Assembly: GCA_902622875.1 (NCBI GenBank)
Contig: CACNRW010000003.1
Location: 62,001 to 126,000 of the forward strand
DNA from: an uncultured SAR116 cluster alpha proteobacterium
GTDB taxonomy: Bacteria; Pseudomonadota; Alphaproteobacteria; Puniceispirillales; Marisalimonadaceae
Reading direction: 5' to 3'
DNA length: 64,000 nt
Part shown: piece after piece, positions 9,620-20,561 of the stretch
Layout: every line of letters starts with the position of its first letter
Numbering within the stretch: position 1 is the stretch's first letter
The notes under the pieces: model-generated
What the model saw: only the letters and a program-made list of their open reading frames with translations
Database searches by the model: none
What the model was told of the DNA's origin: nothing
Made by a program: the position numbers and the translations under genes

Positions 9620-10246
9620 TTGATGATAAAGACTATATCAAAAAATGATCTTGTTAGTTGTATAACTAGTGTGAAAAATGCAGGAGATAAAGATCGTTCA
9701 ATTGTCAATTACTCTGAAGCAAGTATACTCATTTTATTTGTAAATAATTATGTAGAAAATAATAGTCTAATTTTAATGACTAAAAGAAAAAATAATCTTA
9801 GGAAACATGCTGGACAAATAGCATTTCCTGGAGGAAGGAAAGAAAGAGTAGATAAAGATTTAAAAGATACTGTCCAAAGAGAAACTGAAGAAGAAATAAA
9901 TGTATCTAAACATAATTATGATATTATTGGGAAATTACCAAAATTCTATACAGGTACAGGCTATGTGGTTACACCATTTCTTGCTATTATGAAACAAAAT
10001 TCAGAATGGAAAAATTTAATCAGACCAAACTTAAATGAAGTTGAAAAAATTTTTTATCCTAAATCTTATCATCTATTATCGCCTAAATTTCATATGAGAG
10101 AAAAACCTCCTATAAATTCAAGCATGTCTATGACTTGGAAAATAAACTATAATGATGAAAATATATGGGGATTGACAGCAAGAGTTCTAGTTACCATTTC
10201 TGCAGGATTAGGTTTGAGGGAGTTTCCACCATGCGACGATATTTAA
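9620..10246 (+). CDS. NUDIX hydrolase, CoA pyrophosphatase-like
   Basis: Nudix box: GGRKERVDKDLKDTVQRETEEEINV; preceding KHAGQIAFPGG. Confidence 0.88.
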   Translation: MMIKTISKNDLVSCITSVKNAGDKDRSIVNYSEASILILFVNNYVENNSLILMTKRKNNLRKHAGQIAFPGGRKERVDKDLKDTVQRETEEEINVSKHNYDIIGKLPKFYTGTGYVVTPFLAIMKQNSEWKNLIRPNLNEVEKIFYPKSYHLLSPKFHMREKPPINSSMSMTWKINYNDENIWGLTARVLVTISAGLGLREFPPCDDI

Positions 10247-10485
10247 TTATTTTTTTAGCTATACTGTTTTCAATAGCCCTTTTTTTCTTGACCAATTATA
10301 TTTTAAAAAAACTTACAAAAAATAACACTACATTTTTTTCAACTTTAGTTAGTATTATAGGATTTTGTCTTTTTATTTTATTTTCCTTTTTTTATTTGGA
10401 AGGAAATGCTGTTAACCCAAGTTATTCTTACAATCCCCCATCAATTATAGATGGAAAAGTTAAAGATGGTAACTTTTCTAAATAG
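10231..10485 (+). CDS. small membrane protein, DUF6111-like
   Basis: ATG 10231 (MRRYLIIFLAILFSIALFFLTNYILKK...); overlaps end of NUDIX gene by 16 nt; sits between NUDIX and CCA-transferase genes. Confidence 0.6.
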   Translation: MRRYLIIFLAILFSIALFFLTNYILKKLTKNNTTFFSTLVSIIGFCLFILFSFFYLEGNAVNPSYSYNPPSIIDGKVKDGNFSK

Positions 10486-10506
10486 AAAATAAAAGGCTGT
10501 TAGGTT

Positions 10507-11859
10507 ATTTATCAAGATATAAAAAATCTTATTAATGAAGATAAAAATATTAAAATTATATTTAATATCGTAAAAAGTGCCAATGCTAAAGCTTGGATTG
10601 TTGGTGGAGCGATACGAGATTATCTTATCAACCTAGAAATTTATGATATAGATTTTGTAATAAATATTGATATTAGCCTATTCTTAGAAAAGATTAATAA
10701 AAAGAATATTAAGATCAATTCTACAAATATAGATTATAAGACAATCTCAATTATTTTAAATAATAAAGAATATCAAATTACAAGTTTTAGAAAAGATTTG
10801 ATAAGTTTTGGAAGGAGTGCATTTGTTGACTTTACTCATACTTTATTTGAAGACGCAAAAAGAAGAGATTTTACTATAAATGCATTATATTTAGATGAAA
10901 AAGGAAACTTAATTGACCCATTTGGTGGATATAACGACTTAATTGATAAAAAGTTAAGATTTATTGGGAATCCTATTAGCAGAATAGAAGAAGATCATTT
11001 AAGAATTTTAAGATTTTGCCGTTTTTATGGAACATTTCCTAATATTGATATTGATCAAAATTTAAAAGAAAAAATTATAAAAAAGGCTAATAGGATTTCA
11101 ATATTAAGCAACATGAGAATTAGAAATGAGTTATACAAAATTCTTATGGTCAAAAATTTTGAACTATGTTTGACAATGTTTGTTACATTAGAATTAGATA
11201 AATACATTCTAAAAAAAATAAATAAAAGTAATATAACAAATAAGCACGCGGGTTTTAAAACGAAAGATTTTAAGATAGTAAATTATATCAAAACATATGG
11301 ATTGAATTTTATAAATGCTGAAAAGCTCGACTTAATATCTATAGTTATGCCGCATTTATATGATTTGAAGAATTTTGATATAATTATTAAAAGATTTGAA
11401 TTAAACAAAAGAAAAATTAAATATCTTAATTTTATCAAACAATTTAAAAACAATGAACTTTTAATAAATCAAAATATTATGAAAAAATTAACTTCTAAGG
11501 AAATAGAATTGTATATGTTAAAGATTATTTGGAAATATAGATGTAAAATTAATAAGGTCAATAAAGGTTTTTTTATGAAAGACAGGATACCATTCAATTG
11601 GTACAAATTTGGACTACTACATGTCTTTCCCATTGAAATTATTAAACAAATTGATTTATTTAATTTGAAATGGCCAATATTTACCTTAACAAAGAAAAAG
11701 ATACAAAATTTACAAGATAAAACTTACTTCAAGAACATTGATGATTTAATCTTTAAAGCTGAAGATTTTTGGGTTAATAACAATTTTAATAGTTCGCCCG
11801 AAAATATTTTAATTTTTTTAGAGAGTTACTTAGATAAAGAAATTAGATATGACAACTAA
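10507..11859 (+). CDS. CCA tRNA nucleotidyltransferase / poly(A) polymerase family
   Basis: In-frame extension upstream of ORF-track start 10798 reads IYQDIKNLINEDKNIKIIFNIVKSANAKAWIVGGAIRDYLINLEIYDIDFVINI..., supplying the conserved GGxxRD and DxD motifs; then FEDAKRRDFTINALYLD. No ATG/GTG/TTG in frame between stop 10501-10503 and 10798; proposed ATT start at 10507. Confidence 0.8.
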   Translation: MYQDIKNLINEDKNIKIIFNIVKSANAKAWIVGGAIRDYLINLEIYDIDFVINIDISLFLEKINKKNIKINSTNIDYKTISIILNNKEYQITSFRKDLISFGRSAFVDFTHTLFEDAKRRDFTINALYLDEKGNLIDPFGGYNDLIDKKLRFIGNPISRIEEDHLRILRFCRFYGTFPNIDIDQNLKEKIIKKANRISILSNMRIRNELYKILMVKNFELCLTMFVTLELDKYILKKINKSNITNKHAGFKTKDFKIVNYIKTYGLNFINAEKLDLISIVMPHLYDLKNFDIIIKRFELNKRKIKYLNFIKQFKNNELLINQNIMKKLTSKEIELYMLKIIWKYRCKINKVNKGFFMKDRIPFNWYKFGLLHVFPIEIIKQIDLFNLKWPIFTLTKKKIQNLQDKTYFKNIDDLIFKAEDFWVNNNFNSSPENILIFLESYLDKEIRYDN

Positions 11860-12760
11860 ACTAGATATGTTAGCTAAATTAAAAGAACAAAAATGTCTTG
11901 ATAATTCAGACTTACTTGAAGATAAAAAAAAGATGGCAACCATTTGGTTTGCAAGTCTTCGTAATGAAATTTGTAAATCTTTTGAAGAAATTGAAAATAG
12001 TCAATTAAATAAAAATACAAAAATAAATTTTATTAAGAAAAAGTGGAAAAGAGATGGTGGAGGTGGTGGAGTAATTTCGATAATGAAAGGTAAAATATTT
12101 GAAAAAGTTGGTGTAAATATTTCAACAGTTTATGGCAATTTTTCAAAGGATTTTAGAGAACAAATTCCAGGTGCAGAAGAAAATGGGACTTTTTGGGCTT
12201 CTGGCATTTCAGTTGTTTCACACATGTCCAATCCACACATCCCAGCAGCACACATGAATACAAGGCTACTAGTTACTGGTGAAGGTGATAAAAAAAAGAT
12301 TTGGTTTGGTGGAGGTGGAGATTTAACTCCAACCTTTGAAGATTTTGAAGTTACAAAATTATTCCATCAAGATTTAAAAATTAGTTGTGACAGATATGAT
12401 AACTCATATTATCCAAAATTTAAAAACTGGTGTGACGAGTACTTCTTTTTACCGCACAGAGAGGAGGCAAGAGGTGTTGGAGGTATTTTTTTTGATTATC
12501 TTTATAATGATAACTGGGAAAAAGATTTTTTATTTATTAAAGATGTTGGCAAAACATTTCTATCCTCGTACTCAAAAATAGTAAAAAATAAAATTGAAAA
12601 AAAATTTAGTAAAAAAGATAGAGATGCTCAATTAATAAAAAGAGGAAGGTATGTAGAGTTTAATCTTTTATATGATAGAGGCACAATTTTTGGTTTGAGG
12701 ACTGGTGGAAATACAGAAGCAGTTTTAATGAGTTTGCCCCCAAAAGTCTCATGGATTTAG
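11849..12760 (+). CDS. hemF: oxygen-dependent coproporphyrinogen III oxidase
   Basis: RDGGGGGVISIMKG, NPHIPAAHMNTR, WFGGGGDLTPTF, YVEFNLLYDRGTIFGLRTGGNTEAVLMSLPP. Confidence 0.97.
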   Translation: MTTKLDMLAKLKEQKCLDNSDLLEDKKKMATIWFASLRNEICKSFEEIENSQLNKNTKINFIKKKWKRDGGGGGVISIMKGKIFEKVGVNISTVYGNFSKDFREQIPGAEENGTFWASGISVVSHMSNPHIPAAHMNTRLLVTGEGDKKKIWFGGGGDLTPTFEDFEVTKLFHQDLKISCDRYDNSYYPKFKNWCDEYFFLPHREEARGVGGIFFDYLYNDNWEKDFLFIKDVGKTFLSSYSKIVKNKIEKKFSKKDRDAQLIKRGRYVEFNLLYDRGTIFGLRTGGNTEAVLMSLPPKVSWI

Positions 12761-12895
12761 ATATATACAAATGTTTAATGTTAAAATATTTCATTAAAGA
12801 AAATTATGTTAAAAAAATTATTTTTCCTAAAGAAAAAGACTAGAATTTTTTTCAAAGAATGTTTATATAAATATCAATGAACGACAGGAAAATAA

Positions 12896-13441
12896 ATGTC
12901 TACTAAATCAAAAACTAAAAATAATAAAGATGAAGGTAAAAGAGATTTCTTAATGGTATCAACCTATGCAATGGCTGGGATTGGCGCCGCTTCATTTGCA
13001 TGGCCATTAATTGATCAAATGAATCCCGCAGCTGACACTTTGGCTCTTGCGTCTACTGAAATTGATTTATCTTCTTTAGAAGAAGGTCAGGCTATTACAG
13101 TCAAGTGGAGAGGCAAACCTGTTTTCGTGCGTCATAGAACTGCAGAAGAAATTAAGAATGCACAAGAAGCTTCAATAGATGACATGAGAGATCCAGAAAA
13201 AGACTCAGATCGCGTTACAAATGAAAAATACATTGTACTGGTAGGAGTATGTACACATTTAGGCTGTGTTCCACTTGGTCAAAAATCCGGTGATGTTAAA
13301 GGACAATATGGGGGTTGGTTTTGTCCTTGTCATGGTTCTCACTATGACCATTCTGGAAGAATTAGAAAAGGTCCTGCACCTACAAATTTGGCAGTACCTT
13401 CATATGAATTCTTATCAGATACTTTAATTAAAATTGGTTAA
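12896..13441 (+). CDS. petA: ubiquinol-cytochrome c reductase iron-sulfur subunit (Rieske)
   Basis: [10 protein letters not shown] and CPCHGSHYD Rieske cluster motifs; N-terminal Tat-like anchor [30 protein letters not shown]. Confidence 0.97.
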   Translation: MSTKSKTKNNKDEGKRDFLMVSTYAMAGIGAASFAWPLIDQMNPAADTLALASTEIDLSSLEEGQAITVKWRGKPVFVRHRTAEEIKNAQEASIDDMRDPEKDSDRVTNEKYIVLVGVCTHLGCVPLGQKSGDVKGQYGGWFCPCHGSHYDHSGRIRKGPAPTNLAVPSYEFLSDTLIKIG

Positions 13442-13464
13442 TTTTTTCTTATTAGGAGTAATGA

Positions 13465-14715
13465 ATGTCAAAGGCTAAATTTAAAAACCCAGTTGTTAAG
13501 TGGATTGACCATAGGTTGCCAATATTTTCTTTTATGGATCATGAGTTAAACCACTATCCAACCCCAAAAAATCTAAATTATTTTTGGAATTTTGGGTCTC
13601 TAGCGGGTATTGCTTTAGTAACAATGATTATCACTGGAATTGTTTTATCAATGAATTATACAGCTCATGTAGATTATGCATTTGATTCTGTCGAAAGAAT
13701 AATGAGAGATGTTAATCATGGTTGGCTTATTAGATATATACACATGAATGGAGCAAGCTTCTTTTTTATAGTTGTTTATATACATATTTTTCGTGGTCTC
13801 TATTACGGTTCTTATAAGGCACCTAGAGAGCTTTTATGGATTTTGGGCGTATTAATACTATTGCTTATGATGGCTACAGCCTTTATGGGCTATGTTTTAC
13901 CGTGGGGACAAATGAGTTTTTGGGGTGCTACCGTTATAACTAATTTATTTTCAGCTATTCCATTAGTTGGAGAAAGTATAGTAACATGGTTGTGGGGAGG
14001 TTTTTCAGTTGACAATTCAACACTTAATCGTTTCTTTTCGCTTCATTTCGTCTTACCTTTTGTCATTGTTGGCGTAGTAATACTTCACCTTGTAGCTTTG
14101 CATAGATTTGGATCGAATAACCCGATTGGAATTGATGTGAAAGGTACTCAAGACACATTGCCATTTAATCCTTATTACACTATTAAAGATTTATTTGGAC
14201 TAGGCGTGTTTTTAACAATATTTGCGGCAGCTGTTTTCTTTTTTCCAAATTTTATGGGGCACCCTGATAATTACATTGAAGCTAACCCGATGGTGACGCC
14301 AGCACACATTGTGCCTGAATGGTACTTTCTGCCTTTTTATGCAATTCTTAGGGCAATTCCTGATAAATTAGGAGGAGTTCTATTTATGTTTGGTTCTATC
14401 GCTGTCTTATTTGTAATCCCCTGGCTAGACAGATCTTCGGTAAGGTCATCCCAATTTAGACCAATTTTTAAGATCTTTTTTTGGATTCTCTTAGCAGACT
14501 GTGTTTTATTAGGATATTTAGGGGCAATGCCTGCAGAAGGTATTTATGTTATATTATCCAGGATAGCTACCGCTTATTATTTCTTTCATTTTTTAATTTT
14601 ATTCCCATTATTACCTTATATTGAAAAGACAAAACCTCTACCGATATCAATTTCTGAACCAGTTTTGAGCGGTTCGTCTCCAGCGTCAGCTTTTGCATTC
14701 AGGGAGAAAAAATAG
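13465..14715 (+). CDS. petB: cytochrome b of bc1 complex
   Basis: [67 protein letters not shown]. Confidence 0.98.
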   Translation: MSKAKFKNPVVKWIDHRLPIFSFMDHELNHYPTPKNLNYFWNFGSLAGIALVTMIITGIVLSMNYTAHVDYAFDSVERIMRDVNHGWLIRYIHMNGASFFFIVVYIHIFRGLYYGSYKAPRELLWILGVLILLLMMATAFMGYVLPWGQMSFWGATVITNLFSAIPLVGESIVTWLWGGFSVDNSTLNRFFSLHFVLPFVIVGVVILHLVALHRFGSNNPIGIDVKGTQDTLPFNPYYTIKDLFGLGVFLTIFAAAVFFFPNFMGHPDNYIEANPMVTPAHIVPEWYFLPFYAILRAIPDKLGGVLFMFGSIAVLFVIPWLDRSSVRSSQFRPIFKIFFWILLADCVLLGYLGAMPAEGIYVILSRIATAYYFFHFLILFPLLPYIEKTKPLPISISEPVLSGSSPASAFAFREKK

Positions 14716-15510
14716 ATGAACGCAAAACCTTATTGTTTTAAAAATAAAAGGTTTATAATTCAATCCTGTACTATTTTATCTTTATTTTTTTCTTCTCAAG
14801 TATGTTTTGCTGCTGGAGATAAAATAACTTACCCTAAGCTAGATTGGTCTTTTTCAGGTATCACAGGAACTTTTGACCGATCGTCTCAGCAAAGAGGACT
14901 TCAAGTCTATAAAGAAGTTTGTGCGGGTTGTCATGGTCTGAGACTTTTAGCTTACAGAAATTTAAAAGCTATTGGCTATAATGATAATGAAATTAAGGCT
15001 TTTGCCTCTGAAAATAGTGTTAATACTCTCAATGATGAAGGAGAGGTGGTTGAAAGAGAAGCTAGACCAAGTGATAAATTTGTTTCCCCATATCCCAACG
15101 AGCAAGCTGCACGTGTAGCTAACGGGGGAGCTTATCCACCAGACTTATCATTAATAGTTAAGGCTAGGTCTGACGGAGCTAACTACTTGCACGCTTTATT
15201 AACTGGTTATGTAGACGCTCCTGATGAAAAAAAAATTCCGGATGGAATGTATTATAATAAATATTATCCTGGAAAACTTATAGGTATGCCACAACCTTTA
15301 TACGAAGATGGCGTTGAATATGCAGACGGAACTAAAGCGACACCAGATCAAATGGCCAAAGATGTTACAGCCTTTTTAGCATGGGCAGCAGAACCTGAGA
15401 TGGAAGACAGGAAAAGACTAGGTATTTCAGTTATTTTATTTTTACTAGTACTTACCATCTTATCATATTTTACAATGAAGCAAATTTGGGCCCCCATAAA
15501 AAATAGATAA
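14716..15510 (+). CDS. petC: cytochrome c1
   Basis: Signal peptide, CAGCHGL haem motif, GGAYPPDLSLIVKAR, C-terminal TM. Confidence 0.96.
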   Translation: MNAKPYCFKNKRFIIQSCTILSLFFSSQVCFAAGDKITYPKLDWSFSGITGTFDRSSQQRGLQVYKEVCAGCHGLRLLAYRNLKAIGYNDNEIKAFASENSVNTLNDEGEVVEREARPSDKFVSPYPNEQAARVANGGAYPPDLSLIVKARSDGANYLHALLTGYVDAPDEKKIPDGMYYNKYYPGKLIGMPQPLYEDGVEYADGTKATPDQMAKDVTAFLAWAAEPEMEDRKRLGISVILFLLVLTILSYFTMKQIWAPIKNR

Positions 15511-15514
15511 AATA

Positions 15515-16177
15515 TTATAAATTAATTTTTAAAAATTTTAATGTCCTGTCTAAAGCCACTTTAGTACTAGTTTTACAATATTGCTTTCTATGGTCACAAT
15601 TAAATCCATGATCAGCTGGATACGTGTATGTGATAATTTCTGGTTTTACTGACTTAAAAGCTTCAACACTTTCTATTGGTATAGCTTGATCTAATTCACC
15701 AAAATGTGCCAAAACCCCACATTTTGGTTCAAGGTTTTTAAGTTTAGGAATGTCACCGCCATAGTAGCATACAGAAGCTGACAAATCATTTGATTGGCAA
15801 GCCATCCTCCATGACAGAGATCCTCCCCAACAATAACCTATTATACCAACGTTACCTGCCGAAGACACCACAGAAATAGAAGCATCGATATCCTTAATAG
15901 CATTTTTATCACATAACTCTTTTAATTTTCTTCCTTTATTTACACCTTCTTCATCATATTCAAGTTCAATATTTTTTTCTATTCTATCAAATAATGCAGG
16001 CGCTATTGAAAGATAACCTTTACTTGCGTATAAGTCAGTTACTTCTTTAATGTGGTTATTAACCCCAAATATTTCTTGTAATATCACAAGTCCTGCTATT
16101 GGCTTTTCTGAAGGTTGAGAAATATATGCTGAAAAAATGTTATTATCTTCTGCTTTAAGTTCTAAGAACTCGCCCAT
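15515..16177 (-). CDS. dienelactone hydrolase family protein
   Basis: GLVILQEIFGVNNHIKEVTDLYASKGY, GYCWGG, HGFNCD. Confidence 0.92.
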   Translation of the reverse strand: MGEFLELKAEDNNIFSAYISQPSEKPIAGLVILQEIFGVNNHIKEVTDLYASKGYLSIAPALFDRIEKNIELEYDEEGVNKGRKLKELCDKNAIKDIDASISVVSSAGNVGIIGYCWGGSLSWRMACQSNDLSASVCYYGGDIPKLKNLEPKCGVLAHFGELDQAIPIESVEAFKSVKPEIITYTYPADHGFNCDHRKQYCKTSTKVALDRTLKFLKINL

Positions 16178-16190
16178 TTTTTAACTCCTA

Positions 16191-17288
16191 TCAAACGTTA
16201 AATCTAAAATGAAAAACATCACCGTCTTTTACAACATAATCTGCGCCTTCAATTCTCATTCGTCCAGCATCTTTTGCAGCTTGCTCACTTTTTAAATTTA
16301 AATAATCTTCACACGATATTGTTTCAGCCCTAATAAAACCTTTCTGAAAATCTGTATGTATTATACCGGCTGCCTCTGGTGCGGTTGAATTATTCTTTAA
16401 AGTCCAAGCTCTAGACTCCTTTGGACCAATTGTAAAAAAGGTTATTAGATCTAGTAATCCAAAACCAACTTTAATAAGTCTAGATAGGCCAGATTCTTTT
16501 AGATTTAAATCATTAAGAAATTCATTTTTCGCATTATCATCTAACATAGCTATTTCAGCTTCTATTGATCCTGAAATTATAACTGCGTCACAATTTTCAA
16601 CAGCAGCTTTATCAAAGATAGCTTTTGTGAAATGATTTCCTATGGCGGCATCATTTTCATTTACATTGCATGCATATAACACTGGTTTAGATGTTAATAA
16701 ATTAAATTTTTTAATTCTTCTTAGTTTATCAAGAGTTAAATCAGCTGATCTTATTGGTTTACCATTTGATAAAAAAGTTGCCAGTTCCTTCATTAGAAGT
16801 AGGTCGTTTTTTGCATCAACATCATTAGATTTAGCTTTCTTAGATAAGTTTTGAATTTGGCGTTCAAGACTTTCCAAGTCAGCTAACATTAATTCTGTTT
16901 CAATAATCTCAGCATCTCTAAGAGGATCTATACTATTTGCAACATGTGTAACATCTGTATCTACAAAGCATCTTAAAACGTGAACTAAAGCATCAACTTC
17001 TCTTATGTGAGATAAAAATTTATTTCCCAACCCCTCTCCCTTACTAGCTCCACTTACAAGCCCTGCTATATCTACAAATTGCATTTGTGCGGGGATTACC
17101 TTTTGAGATTTGGCTAGTTCAGATAGTAATTTTAATCTACTATCTGGAACTGCAACGACACCAGTATTAGGTTCAATGGTACAAAAAGGATAATTTGCAG
17201 CTTCTGCTGATGCTGTCTCCGTAAGAGCATTAAATAAAGTTGATTTTCCAACATTTGGCAAACCAATAATTCCACATTTAAATCCCAT
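16191..17288 (-). CDS. ychF: redox-regulated ATPase YchF
   Basis: GIIGLPNVGKSTLFNALT, NYPFCTIEPNTGVVAVPD, DIAGLVSGASKGEGLGNKFL, C-terminal TGS domain. Confidence 0.97.
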   Translation of the reverse strand: MGFKCGIIGLPNVGKSTLFNALTETASAEAANYPFCTIEPNTGVVAVPDSRLKLLSELAKSQKVIPAQMQFVDIAGLVSGASKGEGLGNKFLSHIREVDALVHVLRCFVDTDVTHVANSIDPLRDAEIIETELMLADLESLERQIQNLSKKAKSNDVDAKNDLLLMKELATFLSNGKPIRSADLTLDKLRRIKKFNLLTSKPVLYACNVNENDAAIGNHFTKAIFDKAAVENCDAVIISGSIEAEIAMLDDNAKNEFLNDLNLKESGLSRLIKVGFGLLDLITFFTIGPKESRAWTLKNNSTAPEAAGIIHTDFQKGFIRAETISCEDYLNLKSEQAAKDAGRMRIEGADYVVKDGDVFHFRFNV

Positions 17289-17312
17289 TGAACTACCCTT
17301 AAATTTTTTGAT

Positions 17313-17870
17313 TTAAAAATAATCTTCATTATTTATTAACGAAGATATATTTTTTGAAATTTTATTAATTGTTTCGTCAACCCATTTAACTTTTTCTTCA
17401 GAAGAAAAGTCAGAAAGCACCCAATTAGAAATATTTTCATTTGCTTTATTTTCAAATATTTTTGATGGCCGTGAAACTCCTACTCTGACTCTATTATAAT
17501 TCTTCCCAACAAACTGATCTATGCTCTTAAGACCGTTATGTCCGTTATGTCCTCCACCAATTTTAGTTTTTATACGACCTTGGTCTAGATCAATTTCGTC
17601 ATGTATGACATATATGTTATTAATATCGAAATTATAGAATTTTTTAAATTCTTTGACAGCTATACCTGAATTATTCATGAATGTTGATGGTTTAATTAAG
17701 AATACTATATTTCCATCTATTTCGGATTTTGAAAATTCAGAATGAAATTTTTTAATAAATTTTGGAAAGTTATAACTGTCTTTTATTGCATCTACTACTT
17801 TAAAACCTATATTATGTCTATTATTATGATAAGGTTTTCCAGGGTTCCCTAGGCCAACAATAAGAAACAT
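17313..17870 (-). CDS. pth: peptidyl-tRNA hydrolase
   Basis: LIVGLGNPGKPYHNNRHNIGF, KPSTFMNNSG, HDEIDLDQGRIKTKIGGGHNGHNGLKSI. Confidence 0.96.
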   Translation of the reverse strand: MFLIVGLGNPGKPYHNNRHNIGFKVVDAIKDSYNFPKFIKKFHSEFSKSEIDGNIVFLIKPSTFMNNSGIAVKEFKKFYNFDINNIYVIHDEIDLDQGRIKTKIGGGHNGHNGLKSIDQFVGKNYNRVRVGVSRPSKIFENKANENISNWVLSDFSSEEKVKWVDETINKISKNISSLINNEDYF

Positions 17871-17908
17871 TTTAAAGTCTACTTATCATTACTGTGTGAT
17901 AGTTATTT

Positions 17909-18550
17909 CTAACTATCACTCTTTTCTTCTTCAGTATCTTCGAGTGTTTCTTCTTTATCTTCATCTTCTTCTGCATCACCTAAACCGCCCCTTGGTGCAG
18001 CAATAGTTGCTACCGTAAAGTCTCTGTCCGTAATTGTGGGGGTACATCCTTCTGGAAGACTTATTGAACTTATATGGATTGTGTGGCCAACGTTAAGACC
18101 CTCTAAATCAACAGTTATCTTTTCAGGTATTGAAATAGCAGGACAATTAAGTTCAACTTGTGCCCTAACTATATTTAGAACACCACCCATTTTTAATCCT
18201 GTACATTTATCTTCGTTCAAGAATTCTACGTTAATACCAACAGCTACAGTTGCATTTTTGGTAACCCTTAAAAAATCAACATGCTCTGCTTCTTCTGAAA
18301 CAGGATGTTGTTGGATATCTCGTGGTAATACAAAATGTTTTTCACTATTAACGTCAATATTCATAAGTTGGCTAAAAATACCAGGTTTGTTCATTAACTG
18401 ACGCCATCTATTAGCATCTAAAGTTATAGGTATTGCAGATTGTTTATTTCCATAAATAACTGCAGGAACTAATCCTGCACGTCTAGCTGCTCTGGCAGAC
18501 CCCTTACCAACCTGACTACGAACTTCAGCTTTAATATCAATAGTTTCCAT
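17909..18550 (-). CDS. rplY: 50S ribosomal protein L25/general stress protein Ctc
   Basis: RSQVGKGSARAARRAGLVPAVIYG, HPVSEEAEHVDF; acidic C-terminal tail. Confidence 0.95.
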   Translation of the reverse strand: METIDIKAEVRSQVGKGSARAARRAGLVPAVIYGNKQSAIPITLDANRWRQLMNKPGIFSQLMNIDVNSEKHFVLPRDIQQHPVSEEAEHVDFLRVTKNATVAVGINVEFLNEDKCTGLKMGGVLNIVRAQVELNCPAISIPEKITVDLEGLNVGHTIHISSISLPEGCTPTITDRDFTVATIAAPRGGLGDAEEDEDKEETLEDTEEEKSDS

Positions 18551-18650
18551 TTAGTAATCTCCTTCTATAAGCCTTCTACCTCCAGGGGTGTAAAAGAATA
18601 ATGCATTCATAACGTTTTAATTAGAGAATTTAAAGTAAATAATATAAAAA

Positions 18651-19583
18651 TTATTCAAAAAGGCTTGATACAGATTGTTCCATGTGAACGCGACGAATAG
18701 CTTCACCAATAATAGGAGCAATCGAAATTTGTCTTATATTACTAGATATGCGTACAGCTTCTGTTGCTTTTATAGAATCAGTGGTGACAAGCGAAGTTAA
18801 AGGGGAGTTACTAATATTACTTACGGAAGAACCAGATAATACACCGTGAGTAACATAAGCATCTACACTTATTGCACCCACATCAATTAAAGCTTGTGCC
18901 GCGTTACATATTGTCCCTCCAGAATCAATGATATCATCAACAATTATGCAGTGATGATTCGAAACGTCACCAATAATATTCATGACTTCTGAGGAACCTG
19001 CTTTTTCTCTTCTTTTATCTATAATGGCTAAATTAGCATTTATTCGTCTTGCGATAGCCCTTGCTCTTAAAACACCACCTACATCTGGAGAAACAATAAC
19101 TACAGGTTTATTTTGATATCTATCTCCAATATCCTTCACAAATACTGGAGCTGCAAATAAATTATCTGTAGGTATATCAAAAAAACCCTGTATCTGGCCT
19201 GCATGTAAATCCATAGTTAAAATTCTGTCTGCACCAGCTTTAGTTATTAAGTTTGCAACTAATTTAGCAGAAATTGGTGTTCTTGGACCGGATTTCCTAT
19301 CTTGTCTTGCATACCCATAATAAGGAATAACTGCTGTAATTCTTCTTGCACTCGCTCTTCGAAGAGCATCTAGTGATACAAGTAATTCCATTAAATTATC
19401 ATTTGCAGGATAAGAGGTTGATTGTATGATGAACATATCTTCACCTCTAACATTTTCCTGCACTTCAACAAAGACTTCCATATCAGAGAATCTTTTTACA
19501 TCTACTTTAACAAGTTGAGTATTAAGTGACTTAGAAATACTCTCAGCTAAATTTATATTAGAGTTGCATGATAGTATTTTCAT
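18651..19583 (-). CDS. prs: ribose-phosphate pyrophosphokinase
   Basis: [62 protein letters not shown]. Confidence 0.97.
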   Translation of the reverse strand: MKILSCNSNINLAESISKSLNTQLVKVDVKRFSDMEVFVEVQENVRGEDMFIIQSTSYPANDNLMELLVSLDALRRASARRITAVIPYYGYARQDRKSGPRTPISAKLVANLITKAGADRILTMDLHAGQIQGFFDIPTDNLFAAPVFVKDIGDRYQNKPVVIVSPDVGGVLRARAIARRINANLAIIDKRREKAGSSEVMNIIGDVSNHHCIIVDDIIDSGGTICNAAQALIDVGAISVDAYVTHGVLSGSSVSNISNSPLTSLVTTDSIKATEAVRISSNIRQISIAPIIGEAIRRVHMEQSVSSLFE

Positions 19584-19744
19584 TCAAACTTATCCCAAGA
19601 TAATTCTATTAATTTAATAGCAGTCTCAGCAAAGATATAGCAAGATAAATTTAATTAAATAAATCTTTATTTTAAATGAAAATTAAAATAAATAACCCAA
19701 AAATCATTATCAAAAAAAATATTATTAAGTGTGGCATTTTTGTC

Positions 19745-20524
19745 CTATTTTAAAATTCCAATAACAGAGATATGACGACCAGTTATTCCTAGTTTTGATG
19801 AATTTTGGTGAGAACAATATCTATGACTAAAAAATAAATTATTATCATAAGTATTAATATTAATATCACTAATTTTATTGATTTGAGATGTTTTTAGATT
19901 CTCCTTTAATAACAGAGGTAAATCGAATAAGTATTTATCATTCTTTATATGAGACAGGATTGAATTATTTTTTTCAAAGCTTGAGCTTTTTCTTACTATT
20001 TTTGCTACATCCTCTCTTATTTCATATGATTGTTTTTGTATTGTTGGCCCAATTACAGCATTTATATTTTGTCTATTTGCTCCAACTTTTTCCATACTTA
20101 TTATTGTAGACTCAACAATGTTATCTATTGCACCTTTCCAACCGGCGTGACAAGCACCTATAGTTTCTGACTTATCATCAAAAAACAAAATTGGTGCACA
20201 GTCAGCACCAAGAATTGATAAGCCTATACCTGTTAAGTTTGTTACTAAACCATCAGCATTGAAACAATTACTGTGTTTATTCTTATTGTTAATAATAAAT
20301 ACTTTAGAGGAATGTATCTGGTTTAATTTTATTATTTTTTTCAATCTAAGTTCATGCCTAACTAATCTTAGATTTTCTTTCACATTATTCTTATTGTCGT
20401 TAACGTTAAAACTACAATTAAGTGAATTAAATGGATATTCTGAAACTCCCCCATGTCTTGTGAAAAAACCATAGCTTAAATACTTATTTTTTAAATTTAT
20501 ATGCTGTATTTTTTGTATTGTCAT
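19745..20524 (-). CDS. pgeF: multicopper polyphenol oxidase / peptidoglycan editing factor PgeF family (YfiH)
   Basis: FFTRHGGVSEYPFNSLN, NQIHSSKV, GADCAPILFFD, CHAGWKGA, FFSHRYCSHQNSSKLGITGRHISVI. Confidence 0.92.
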   Translation of the reverse strand: MTIQKIQHINLKNKYLSYGFFTRHGGVSEYPFNSLNCSFNVNDNKNNVKENLRLVRHELRLKKIIKLNQIHSSKVFIINNKNKHSNCFNADGLVTNLTGIGLSILGADCAPILFFDDKSETIGACHAGWKGAIDNIVESTIISMEKVGANRQNINAVIGPTIQKQSYEIREDVAKIVRKSSSFEKNNSILSHIKNDKYLFDLPLLLKENLKTSQINKISDININTYDNNLFFSHRYCSHQNSSKLGITGRHISVIGILK

Positions 20525-20561
20525 GAATTAGTTTATTCTTGAATCGTAATGTAAAATTAAC

